The position numbers and the translations under genes are program-made. Under the pieces are notes generated by a model. It was not told the origin of the DNA, ran no database searches, and saw only the letters and a program-made list of their open reading frames with translations. This document shows, piece after piece, positions 6,040 through 12,376 of a stretch of DNA of 18,366 nucleotides. This DNA is from CAYGJN01 sp964350135 (GTDB lineage Bacteria > Bdellovibrionota > Bacteriovoracia > Bacteriovoracales > Bacteriovoracaceae), in NCBI GenBank assembly GCA_964350135.1, contig CAYGJN010000053.1, forward strand, positions 1 to 18,366, given 5' to 3'. The first letter of the stretch is position 1. Each line of letters opens with the position of its first letter.

Positions 6040-8220
6040 TTGCAGCAATTAGATTTTTCCCATGAGCGGGAACTCAATATTGATACTCTCGTAAAACGAG
6101 TTGAAGCTTATTATCCTGAAGCTGATTTTGTTATGCTTAGAAAGGCCTACAAATTCGCTGAAAAGGCCCATAGTAAGCAAATCAGAAGTTCAGGTGAGCC
6201 CTATATAATCCATCCCTTAAATGTTGCTGCTACTCTCGTTAAATTAAGAATGGACTTGGATACTATTATTGCAGGTCTCCTACATGATGTTGTTGAAGAT
6301 TGCGATATATCGCCTCAGACAATTGAAAGTGAATTTAGTAATAATGTTGCTCAAATTGTTGTTGGTTTAACAAAAATTTCAAAAATAAAATTTAAAACTC
6401 GTGAAGAGCATCAGGTTGAAAACTTTCGTAGAATGGTTGTGGCCATGGCCAAAGATATTCGGGTTATCATCGTAAAGCTTGCAGATCGAATGCATAATAT
6501 GAGAACTCTTCAATATGTAAACCCAGAAAAACAGCGCAGGATCGCTGATGAAACTCTAGAAATTTATGTGCCTTTGGCGTCTCGACTTGGTATTCACTCA
6601 GTTAAAAGTGAGTTGGAAGATTTATGTTTAAGGTTTTCAAAACCTGAGAGTTATTACAAGCTTGCTGAAAAAGTCACTATGAAAAAGTCTGATAGGGAGA
6701 CTTATATACGTGACACTATTGAATTAATAAATGAGAGGTTGTTGGAGTTTGCTGTAAAGGCTGATGTAAAAGGGCGACCTAAACATTTTTATTCAATCTA
6801 TAAAAAAATGTCTAAGCGTGGAGTTGATTTTGACCAAATCCAAGATCTGCTGGCTTTTAGAATAATCGTTAACAATATTACTGAATGTTATAAAGTTCTT
6901 GGGATTATCCATTCTTCATTTACTCCAGTTCCTGGAAGATTTAAAGATTATATAGCAATACCTAAGACAAATAATTATCAGTCATTGCATACAACTGTTA
7001 TTGGGCCAAAGGCTAATCGAATTGAAATTCAAATTCGTACAGGTGAGATGGACGAGGTTGCTGAAACTGGGGTTGCTGCTCATTGGAAATATAAAGAAGG
7101 CATCATGGGCCAGGCCGATAATAAACTTGGCTGGGTTCAAGAGCTTTTAGATATCTCTGAACAAGTAGAAGATGATAACCAGTTTATGGACGTGGTTAAA
7201 AACGATCTTGATATTGGAGGAGTCTTTGTCTTTACACCAAAGGGAGATGTGATTGAACTCCGGTATGGGGCAACACCTCTTGATTGTGCTTATTCAATTC
7301 ATACTGAAGTCGGGCATAAATGCGTAGGGGCCAAGGTAAATGGAAAGATGGTTCCTCTTCGCTATAAACTTAAGTCGGGTGATATTATTGAGATCCTTAC
7401 TTCAAAGTCACAAACTCCATCTAAAGATTGGTTAAATATTGTTAAGTCTTCAAAGGCCAAGGCTAAGATTAAGCAATGGTTAATGAAGATTGAACGTGAG
7501 AAAAATAAAGAGTTAGGTGAGAAAATTCTTGAGAAGGCCTTTAGGACAGTGGGAACATCATTGAAGGCAGTTATAAAAAATAATACCTTCAACAAGGCTA
7601 TTGATAAGTATAATTATAAAAATGACGAAGAACTTTTCATTCATGTAGGTTCTGGTAAGCATCCGGTTAAAGAAATCTTGATGGCCATTCCTGGGCTTAT
7701 GCCTGAAAAAGAAGATGCAAAACTAAAAGAAATCGATAGTCTTAGTAACAAGATTACAAAAACAGCACGTAAAACTTCAAGCCGAGACAATGCCGTTATC
7801 GTTGATGGCAATGATGATCTTATGGTGAGAGTGGCCAAGTGTTGTAATCCTATTCCGGGAGATCCGATTATTGGCTATATTACAAGAGGCCGTGGGATTA
7901 CAATTCATAAAGGTGATTGCCAACGTATGGATCAATCTCAGTCCATGAGACAAATCGATGTTGAATGGAATAAAGAATACTCCTTCAAGCACCCTGTGAG
8001 TGTTCGTGTGATAACGCATGACAAGCCGGGGATTCTCTCTACAATATCTAAGGAAATAAACAATCTTGGAATCAATATTAAGACTGCCATTGCAAGATCA
8101 CTTCCTGATGCAAAAGGCTCATTTATATTTGAAGTAGAAGTAAAAGATTACTCGGAACTTTTAAAAACAATAAGTGTAGTAGAATCAATTCAAGAAGTTA
8201 TATCAGTTAGTAGGGTTTAG
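6040..8220 (+). CDS. spoT: Bifunctional (p)ppGpp synthetase/hydrolase (RSH)
   Basis: The 726-residue cytoplasmic protein has the full long-RSH architecture. The HD hydrolase domain (about 30-190) has HPLNVA (His-58) and HDVVED (82-87), so hydrolysis should be active. The synthetase domain (about 235-350) has GRFKDYIA with RFKD at 300-303, the RxKD version found in bifunctional Rel/SpoT rather than the ExDD of RelA, plus the catalytic EIQIRT (329-334). A TGS domain follows (about 393-455, VFTPKGDVIELRYGATPLD). The zinc-finger/CC region has VAKCCNPIPGD (Cys-601, Cys-602), and an ACT domain spans 653-725. The start is TTG at 6040 behind AAAGGG, five bases after gmk; no better in-frame start is near. 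The stop is two bases from the convergent stop at 8223, leaving no room for a terminator. Confidence 0.96.
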   Translation: MQQLDFSHERELNIDTLVKRVEAYYPEADFVMLRKAYKFAEKAHSKQIRSSGEPYIIHPLNVAATLVKLRMDLDTIIAGLLHDVVEDCDISPQTIESEFSNNVAQIVVGLTKISKIKFKTREEHQVENFRRMVVAMAKDIRVIIVKLADRMHNMRTLQYVNPEKQRRIADETLEIYVPLASRLGIHSVKSELEDLCLRFSKPESYYKLAEKVTMKKSDRETYIRDTIELINERLLEFAVKADVKGRPKHFYSIYKKMSKRGVDFDQIQDLLAFRIIVNNITECYKVLGIIHSSFTPVPGRFKDYIAIPKTNNYQSLHTTVIGPKANRIEIQIRTGEMDEVAETGVAAHWKYKEGIMGQADNKLGWVQELLDISEQVEDDNQFMDVVKNDLDIGGVFVFTPKGDVIELRYGATPLDCAYSIHTEVGHKCVGAKVNGKMVPLRYKLKSGDIIEILTSKSQTPSKDWLNIVKSSKAKAKIKQWLMKIEREKNKELGEKILEKAFRTVGTSLKAVIKNNTFNKAIDKYNYKNDEELFIHVGSGKHPVKEILMAIPGLMPEKEDAKLKEIDSLSNKITKTARKTSSRDNAVIVDGNDDLMVRVAKCCNPIPGDPIIGYITRGRGITIHKGDCQRMDQSQSMRQIDVEWNKEYSFKHPVSVRVITHDKPGILSTISKEINNLGINIKTAIARSLPDAKGSFIFEVEVKDYSELLKTISVVESIQEVISVSRV

Positions 8221-8222
8221 AA

Positions 8223-8534
8223 TTATTTGCAGAATCTGATATCTGTTTTCCAATCAAACCAATGCCAGACTCTATATTCAGCACCAGTTATAAATTCTTC
8301 TCCGTTCCAGATATAGCCATCAGCAAAAAATTGGCCTTGCCCCCAGCTTGGAACCCAACATCTTTTAATATAGAAATCATTTGAAACTGAGTTATAGCAA
8401 TCTCCACATAGAGGCTCCACTACTACTGGCTCAGAAAAAAAGAAGACACTCCAATCAGTGTCTTCTTCTAATGTTTTATTTTCAGCAAAAGCAGAAAAAT
8501 TAAATAAGAATATAAAGGCTAATAAGAGTCTCAA
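8223..8534 (-). CDS. Small secreted four-cysteine protein, paralogue B
   Basis: The 103-residue product has a Sec signal peptide (RLLLAFIFLFNFSAFA, cleavage after about residue 17) and a mature chain rich in Trp, Phe and Tyr. Four mature cysteines are arranged CGDC, then 12 residues, Cys, 42 residues, Cys, which suggests two disulfides in the periplasm or outside the cell. I do not recognise a named family. It aligns with the product of the gene immediately upstream, without gaps, over the last 42-residue spacing. The frame is open upstream to 8621, but that extension would run inside the upstream gene and put the signal sequence internally; the TTG at 8534, one base after the upstream TAA, gives a clean signal peptide and coupled translation. 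The start codon choice is fairly firm, the function unknown. Confidence 0.7.
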   Translation of the reverse strand: MRLLLAFIFLFNFSAFAENKTLEEDTDWSVFFFSEPVVVEPLCGDCYNSVSNDFYIKRCWVPSWGQGQFFADGYIWNGEEFITGAEYRVWHWFDWKTDIRFCK

Positions 8535-8535
8535 C

Positions 8536-8826
8536 TTAGTACCAACAAGATACTCTTTGAGTGCTCCAGTTATAACTCCACCAAGTTCCGTAACGAGTAA
8601 CAGGAACCCAAGTATAACCATTGCTTACATAGCCAGTGTATAAGCCAGTTGTCTGGTACCAGTTTCTAAAATTACAAACTCTTGTTCCGTAATAACAAGG
8701 TGAACAAGCATAGTTTGATCCACCTGCGTTCCAATAGTATGTATTTGGATAGTAAGTTAGGTAAGCGTTAGCATTAAAAGAAAAAAGAGCTGTTGTTAAG
8801 AGCACAAGAGCAATAAGCTTTTTCAT
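8536..8826 (-). CDS. Small secreted four-cysteine protein, paralogue A
   Basis: The 96-residue product has a textbook Sec signal peptide (MKKLIALVLLTTALFSFNANA, cleavage at AnA) and a short mature chain extremely rich in Tyr, Trp, Asn and Gly. Cysteines follow the pattern CSPC, six residues, Cys, 42 residues, Cys. Shared with paralogue B are Trp five residues after the third cysteine, then GY-[VI]-x-NG, and Trp/Tyr positions before the final cysteine. The frame extends three codons to a GTG at 8835, but GAGG at about 8838-8835 lies eight bases before the ATG at 8826, which is preferred. A sigma-70-like promoter lies at 8858-8886. The pair is divergent from the S41 peptidase. No family assigned; an extracytoplasmic structural, binding or inhibitory role is possible but untested. 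Confidence 0.78.
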   Translation of the reverse strand: MKKLIALVLLTTALFSFNANAYLTYYPNTYYWNAGGSNYACSPCYYGTRVCNFRNWYQTTGLYTGYVSNGYTWVPVTRYGTWWSYNWSTQRVSCWY

Positions 8827-8857
8827 AGTTTTCACCTCAGAAATTATAGTTAAGATT

Positions 8858-8886
8858 CATATATTCGATCTATTGCATTTTATCAA
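8858..8886 (-). promoter_or_regulatory. Candidate promoter for the secreted-protein pair
   Basis: On the minus strand, TTGATA (8886-8881, 5/6 to the -35 consensus) is followed after 17 bases by TATATG (8863-8858, 4/6 to -10). The predicted start near 8851 gives a leader of about 25 bases containing the GAGG ribosome binding site. A perfect TATAAT nearer the gene lacks a -35 partner and leaves almost no leader. Confidence 0.45.
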
Positions 8887-8939
8887 TGACTATTTGCACG
8901 ATAAGGCCATTTTCTGCATCGCTCCTTTGAAATAGCCTC

Positions 8940-8955
8940 TAAATTAGCTAATTTA
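8940..8955. promoter_or_regulatory. Perfect 16-base palindrome before the S41 peptidase
   Basis: TAAATTAGCTAATTTA is fully self-complementary over 16 bases and lies 26 bases before the peptidase ATG. Its position is compatible with a promoter -10 region or an operator for a dimeric regulator. No convincing -10/-35 pair was found for the plus strand here, so the promoter of the peptidase gene remains unassigned. Confidence 0.4.
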
Positions 8956-8981
8956 ACGCACCTTAAACTCCGGGAGGACCC

Positions 8982-10577
8982 ATGAAGTTTCTTTTTCTGG
9001 CGCTACTTTGCGTTAACGCTTTTGCTTCTAGCTTAACTGAAAATCAAAAGCTTGAAGACCTAGACCAACTAGTACGTTCTATAAAGGCCAAATACGGACC
9101 AATTCAGTTTAAAGAGACTGAGCTTGGTATCAATGTAGACATATTAAAAAATGAATATACACAGAGAATTAAGGCCACGAAAAATAATAGTGAATTCTAT
9201 TACGAAATTATTAAGTTTGTAGGAGAGTTCAAAGATGGTCATTTTGGAGCATGGCTACCAACAGATCATGTGGGATCAGTTCCTTTTTCAACTTTTCTTT
9301 TTGATGGAAAAGTTCTTATTGAAGAAATTGATAGAAATAAATTATCAGAGAAAAAATTCCCATTTAGAGTTGGTGATGAAATAGTCTCTGTTGATGGACA
9401 AGATATTGCAGACTTTCTTGATGAGTACCAAGTTTATAGAGGTTCAGGTTCTGATTTAACAATGAGAACTCGTGCAGCTTATGCAGTCACATGGAGAAGA
9501 GGTCGTTATTATCCAGTTAAAGATGGTGAAGTTGTTTTTGGAATTAGAAAAGGAACTTCTAATACAATCGTTGAGGTAAAACTTGAGTGGGGCCTTACTG
9601 GAACTCCTCTTGATGAGTTTATCTCAACTAAAACAAGTACTAGATCAGCTAAAAAATCAGAATATAATCCTTTAATGCTTTCGATTCGTGAGCAAATGCA
9701 AGAAGACTTAGGTCCTCGTTTTGATAAGAGCTATCATTGTAGTGGAGAAACAAGAGTCGAAGTTCCTAACGATACAACTTATATTATGAAAAAACCTTTT
9801 GTTGCTTATTATTACCCAACAGCAAAAGGAAATATCGGCTATCTTCGTATTCCTCATTATTCTCCGCAAAATGCAATGACTGGAGATGATGAGTATGAGC
9901 TTAGATTTTCACAGTATGAGTATGCTGTATCTGAGTTAGAAAAAAATACAGTGGCTCTGGTTATTGACCAAGATCATAATTGTGGTGGTTCTGTTTTATA
10001 CCTAGAAAAAATGCTAGGGCTTTTTATGAATACTCCGTACCCGCCAATGGGATTTACTCTTTTAGCAACAAAGTCGGAGTACTTAGACTTCATGAACTGG
10101 CTCAATGATTATGATGAAAATACTATTTATTATCAGAGGCTTAAGTCTGTGACAGAGCTTATTAAAGATTCATGGATGAAAGGTGAGTTCATGACACCGA
10201 TGACGAATCTTCAAGGAATTGATAAATTAAACCCTAATCAGATTACATACACTAAACCAATTCTTATGCTTATTGATCATCAGTCTGGATCTGGTGGTGA
10301 TGCATTTCCTTCTATGATGAAAGGGCTTGGAAGAGCTAAACTTTTTGGAACTCAAACAGCAGGTCTTGGGGGTCATGTTGAATCTCTTCCAGCACTAAGG
10401 CATTCTGGAATAAATCTTCGTATTACAAAATCACTTTTTTATAAGCCAAATGGTGATCCTGTTGAAAATAATGGAGCTATTCCAGATATTGATTATGTGA
10501 CAACTCGTGCAGACCTTATGCATGGTTACCGTGACTATAGAGAAGCCTATACTAAAGCTATTCTTGATATGATTTAA
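8982..10577 (+). CDS. Secreted S41-family peptidase, atypical
   Basis: The 531-residue protein has a Sec signal peptide (residues 1-15, MKFLFLALLCVNAFA) and is predicted periplasmic. An N-terminal helical region ends in FKDGHFGAW, matching the DxH segment of S41 proteins (His-87). A PDZ-like region follows (about 100-150; FRVGDEIVSVDGQDIADFL). The C-terminal core has GNIGYLRIPHYSP (283-295), ALVIDQDHNCGGSVLYLEKM (325-344, the usual DLRGNPGG strand-loop), SGSGGDAFP (435-443) with Ser-437 aligned to the nucleophile, then GTQTAGLGG and GAIPDIDYV. Ctp-type enzymes place a catalytic lysine in the TxGKG turn; here it reads TAGLGG, so a Ser-Lys dyad is unlikely and a His-based mechanism or loss of activity should be considered. 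CGGGAGG precedes the ATG. A terminator-like hairpin follows at 10583. Confidence 0.82.
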   Translation: MKFLFLALLCVNAFASSLTENQKLEDLDQLVRSIKAKYGPIQFKETELGINVDILKNEYTQRIKATKNNSEFYYEIIKFVGEFKDGHFGAWLPTDHVGSVPFSTFLFDGKVLIEEIDRNKLSEKKFPFRVGDEIVSVDGQDIADFLDEYQVYRGSGSDLTMRTRAAYAVTWRRGRYYPVKDGEVVFGIRKGTSNTIVEVKLEWGLTGTPLDEFISTKTSTRSAKKSEYNPLMLSIREQMQEDLGPRFDKSYHCSGETRVEVPNDTTYIMKKPFVAYYYPTAKGNIGYLRIPHYSPQNAMTGDDEYELRFSQYEYAVSELEKNTVALVIDQDHNCGGSVLYLEKMLGLFMNTPYPPMGFTLLATKSEYLDFMNWLNDYDENTIYYQRLKSVTELIKDSWMKGEFMTPMTNLQGIDKLNPNQITYTKPILMLIDHQSGSGGDAFPSMMKGLGRAKLFGTQTAGLGGHVESLPALRHSGINLRITKSLFYKPNGDPVENNGAIPDIDYVTTRADLMHGYRDYREAYTKAILDMI

Positions 10578-10582
10578 ACTTT

Positions 10583-10611
10583 TAGGCCCTCTTTAGGGAG
10601 GGTCTAATTTT
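10583..10611 (+). terminator. Probable intrinsic terminator after the S41 gene
   Basis: TAGGCCCTC (10583-10591) pairs with GAGGGTCTA (10598-10606) over nine positions with one G-U pair, and a six-base loop TTTAGG. The trailing tract is only AATTTT, so termination may be partial and some transcripts could continue into the DUF454 gene 15 bases further on. Confidence 0.6.
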
Positions 10612-10625
10612 CAACGAATATAGCT

Positions 10626-11036
10626 ATGATAAAATGGGTTTCTAAACCACTCTTTATTATTTTAGGATTTTGTTCTTTAGCTCTTGCAGTAGTAGGGGCC
10701 TTTTTACCTCTTCTGCCTACAACTCCTTTTGCATTGCTAGCAGCCTTTTTTTTCTCAAAAGGTTCTCCTCGCCTTTATGGTTGGATAATTGAACTTCCCG
10801 TCATTGGAAATTCTATTAGGGACTGGAATGAGTTTGGTGTTATTACAAGGCCAATTAAAATTCTTGCTGTTGCTAGTATTTTACTTGTTATCTTTTTTAT
10901 CAATATAAAGGATAGTATTCCTTATTACGGAAAAATTTCTGCAACGTTAACTCTTTTAGGTGTTGTAAGTTTTGTTGTGACAAGGCCAGAACAGAAAATC
11001 AAGCGTCCCATAAAAGTAAAAAAGCCTGCGCTTTAA
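10626..11036 (+). CDS. DUF454/YbaN-family inner-membrane protein
   Basis: The 136-residue protein belongs to DUF454, typified by E. coli YbaN, whose biochemical role is not established. The diagnostic segment is VVGAFLPLLPTTPFALLAAF (about residues 22-41), followed by FFSKGSPRLYGWI, the membrane-proximal GNSIRDWNEFGVI and RPIKILA. There are about four hydrophobic helices (roughly 9-27, 30-46, 76-92 and 98-116) and a lysine-rich cytoplasmic-looking tail. Length matches the family. No clear Shine-Dalgarno sequence precedes the ATG. The 3' end overlaps the convergent DUF218 gene by 38 bases. Confidence 0.88.
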   Translation: MIKWVSKPLFIILGFCSLALAVVGAFLPLLPTTPFALLAAFFFSKGSPRLYGWIIELPVIGNSIRDWNEFGVITRPIKILAVASILLVIFFINIKDSIPYYGKISATLTLLGVVSFVVTRPEQKIKRPIKVKKPAL

Positions 11037-11634
11037 TGATTTTATAAACTTCCATTAATAATATTTTGAATGTTCTGAGCTCATTTAATGAGCTTTCGGT
11101 TCCTAGAAAATAGAATAAGTTCTTTTTTTCTTTGTTTAATGTATTAACAATTCTTTGTATTCGATAAAGGTGGTAGTCACTAGAAATAATTAGTACTTTT
11201 TGAATACCTTCTTTTTCTCTTATAAACCTAAGCATAGAAATAACGTTTTCTACTGTATTTCTTGCAAGATAATCAATTTCAAATTGATTGGAGTCAACTT
11301 CTTCACTTGGGGAAGCTGAATTTCTCAACAGTAGATCTACGGTGTTTTTTGCGTAAACACCTGTGATAAAAACTTTTGAGCTGGGATATTTTTTAGATAA
11401 TTCAACAGAGAGGGGAATTCGTCCTTTATCTCCTGTAAAAACAACTATTAAATCAGGAGCTTTTTTATAAAAAGAAGTTTCAGTTAGATTAGATTGAAGT
11501 TTTGAAAAATAAACCAAGTAGAGACTGAAAAGAAAATAACAAACACCTAGAGCTACAAATAAGAGAGAAAAATTTGAGATATAACGTCGATAACGAGTTC
11601 TTGTAGTTTCAAAAACATATTTTTTAGCAAACAT
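10999..11634 (-). CDS. DUF218/YdcF-like (SanA/ElyC-type) membrane-anchored protein
   Basis: The 211-residue protein has a short basic N-terminus, one transmembrane helix (about 23-45) and a DUF218 domain facing the periplasm. Signatures are DLIVVFTGDKGRIPLSVEL (about 64-82), SKVFITGVY, ARNTVENV (the conserved T-x-E-N region) and KVLIISSDYHLYRIQRI, in which the SDYHLYR segment matches the family's final motif. DUF218 proteins such as ElyC and SanA affect envelope integrity and peptidoglycan or enterobacterial-antigen metabolism; the substrate here is unknown. It is last in the minus-strand array, 32 bases after the NTF2-like gene. The Shine-Dalgarno sequence is weak (AAGGG, about 12 bases upstream). 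Its 3' end overlaps DUF454 convergently. Confidence 0.85.
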   Translation of the reverse strand: MFAKKYVFETTRTRYRRYISNFSLLFVALGVCYFLFSLYLVYFSKLQSNLTETSFYKKAPDLIVVFTGDKGRIPLSVELSKKYPSSKVFITGVYAKNTVDLLLRNSASPSEEVDSNQFEIDYLARNTVENVISMLRFIREKEGIQKVLIISSDYHLYRIQRIVNTLNKEKKNLFYFLGTESSLNELRTFKILLMEVYKIIKAQAFLLLWDA

Positions 11635-11666
11635 TAATAAATTAAACCCTTAATCTCAGAGGTTGT

Positions 11667-11993
11667 CTATTTGGTTAGCCAGAGTTTAGAGATTCTGTTG
11701 TTTTTTATAAGACAGCTCCAGACTGAAAAATGCTCTGCTCCACAAGCATAATCCCATAGCTTCATTCTAAAGGTGGCAAAGGGGTCTTTATCTGTAATAT
11801 GGCTGAGTTCACATTTAAGATCAGGGTTTATTGAAAATAAAGATTCTAATTGTTCGTTAAGCTCATTTTTAGATTTAAAAATTTCTTTTTGTTGTGCAAG
11901 ATTGCTGGCAACACAGTCATCATTAAAACAATCAAGTTGCAACTCGATATCATGATTATTAAATGATTGTTCTAGTTGTCTGAGAACTTTCAC
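11667..11993 (-). CDS. Small NTF2/SnoaL-like protein
   Basis: The 108-residue cytoplasmic protein looks like a SnoaL/NTF2-like alpha+beta fold. It opens with a helix, LRQLEQSFNNHDIELQLDCF, then FNDDCVASN (the usual strand after the helix-turn), a helix around KNELNEQLESLF, and alternating strands LKCELSHITD, TFRMKLWDY, HFSVWSCLIKNN and RISKLWL. No catalytic Asp/His set typical of the ketosteroid-isomerase enzymes is evident, so enzyme activity cannot be claimed. The GTG start overlaps the ridA stop as GTGA, so translation probably depends on reinitiation after ridA. Confidence 0.65.
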   Translation of the reverse strand: MKVLRQLEQSFNNHDIELQLDCFNDDCVASNLAQQKEIFKSKNELNEQLESLFSINPDLKCELSHITDKDPFATFRMKLWDYACGAEHFSVWSCLIKNNRISKLWLTK

Positions 11994-12376
11994 TTTTTTG
12001 CTGCAAGAACTTCAATCTCTATGAGAGCACCTTTTGGTAAGGCCGGAACTTCAACACAAGAGCGTGCAGGGTAGGGAGTTGTAAAGTATGATTCATAAAG
12101 CTCGTTTACTGTTTGAAACTTTCCTAGGTCTGTAAGGAAAATTGTTGTCTTAATTATATGCTCTCTTGTGATTTTTTGAGATTCCAAGAGACCATCAATA
12201 TTTCTAAGGATTTGCTCAGCTTGTTCTTTAAAGTCACTACTCATTTCACCTGATTCAGGATTAATTCCTATTTGGCCGGAAAAAAAATAGACCCCGTTAA
12301 ACTCAACTCCTTGAGAGTATGTTCCAACGGCCTTAGGTGCTTTATCAGTGGAAATAATATTTTTTTGAAAACTCAT
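11990..12376 (-). CDS. ridA: RidA-family enamine/imine deaminase
   Basis: The 128-residue protein is a full-length RidA (YjgF/YER057c/UK114), normally a trimer that hydrolyses reactive enamines and imines such as 2-aminoacrylate made by PLP enzymes. Conserved elements are AVGTYSQGVEFNGVYFFSGQ (16-35), NIDGLLES, TTIFLTDL (77-84), and YPARSCVEV with the substrate-binding Arg-105. GALIEIEVLA has the family glutamate at 120. Both key residues are present, so deaminase activity is likely. The ATG overlaps the maeB stop as ATGA and has AAGAGG five bases upstream inside maeB. Confidence 0.95.
   Translation of the reverse strand: MSFQKNIISTDKAPKAVGTYSQGVEFNGVYFFSGQIGINPESGEMSSDFKEQAEQILRNIDGLLESQKITREHIIKTTIFLTDLGKFQTVNELYESYFTTPYPARSCVEVPALPKGALIEIEVLAAKK

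Noticed and set aside
8535..8621. N-terminal extension of the downstream secreted protein
   Set aside because: It overlaps the upstream paralogue in another frame and would bury the signal peptide internally; the TTG at 8534 explains both the spacing and the signal.
8893..8920. Sigma-54 promoter before the S41 peptidase
   Set aside because: GG (8905-8906) and GC (8916-8917) are nine bases apart instead of the required ten.
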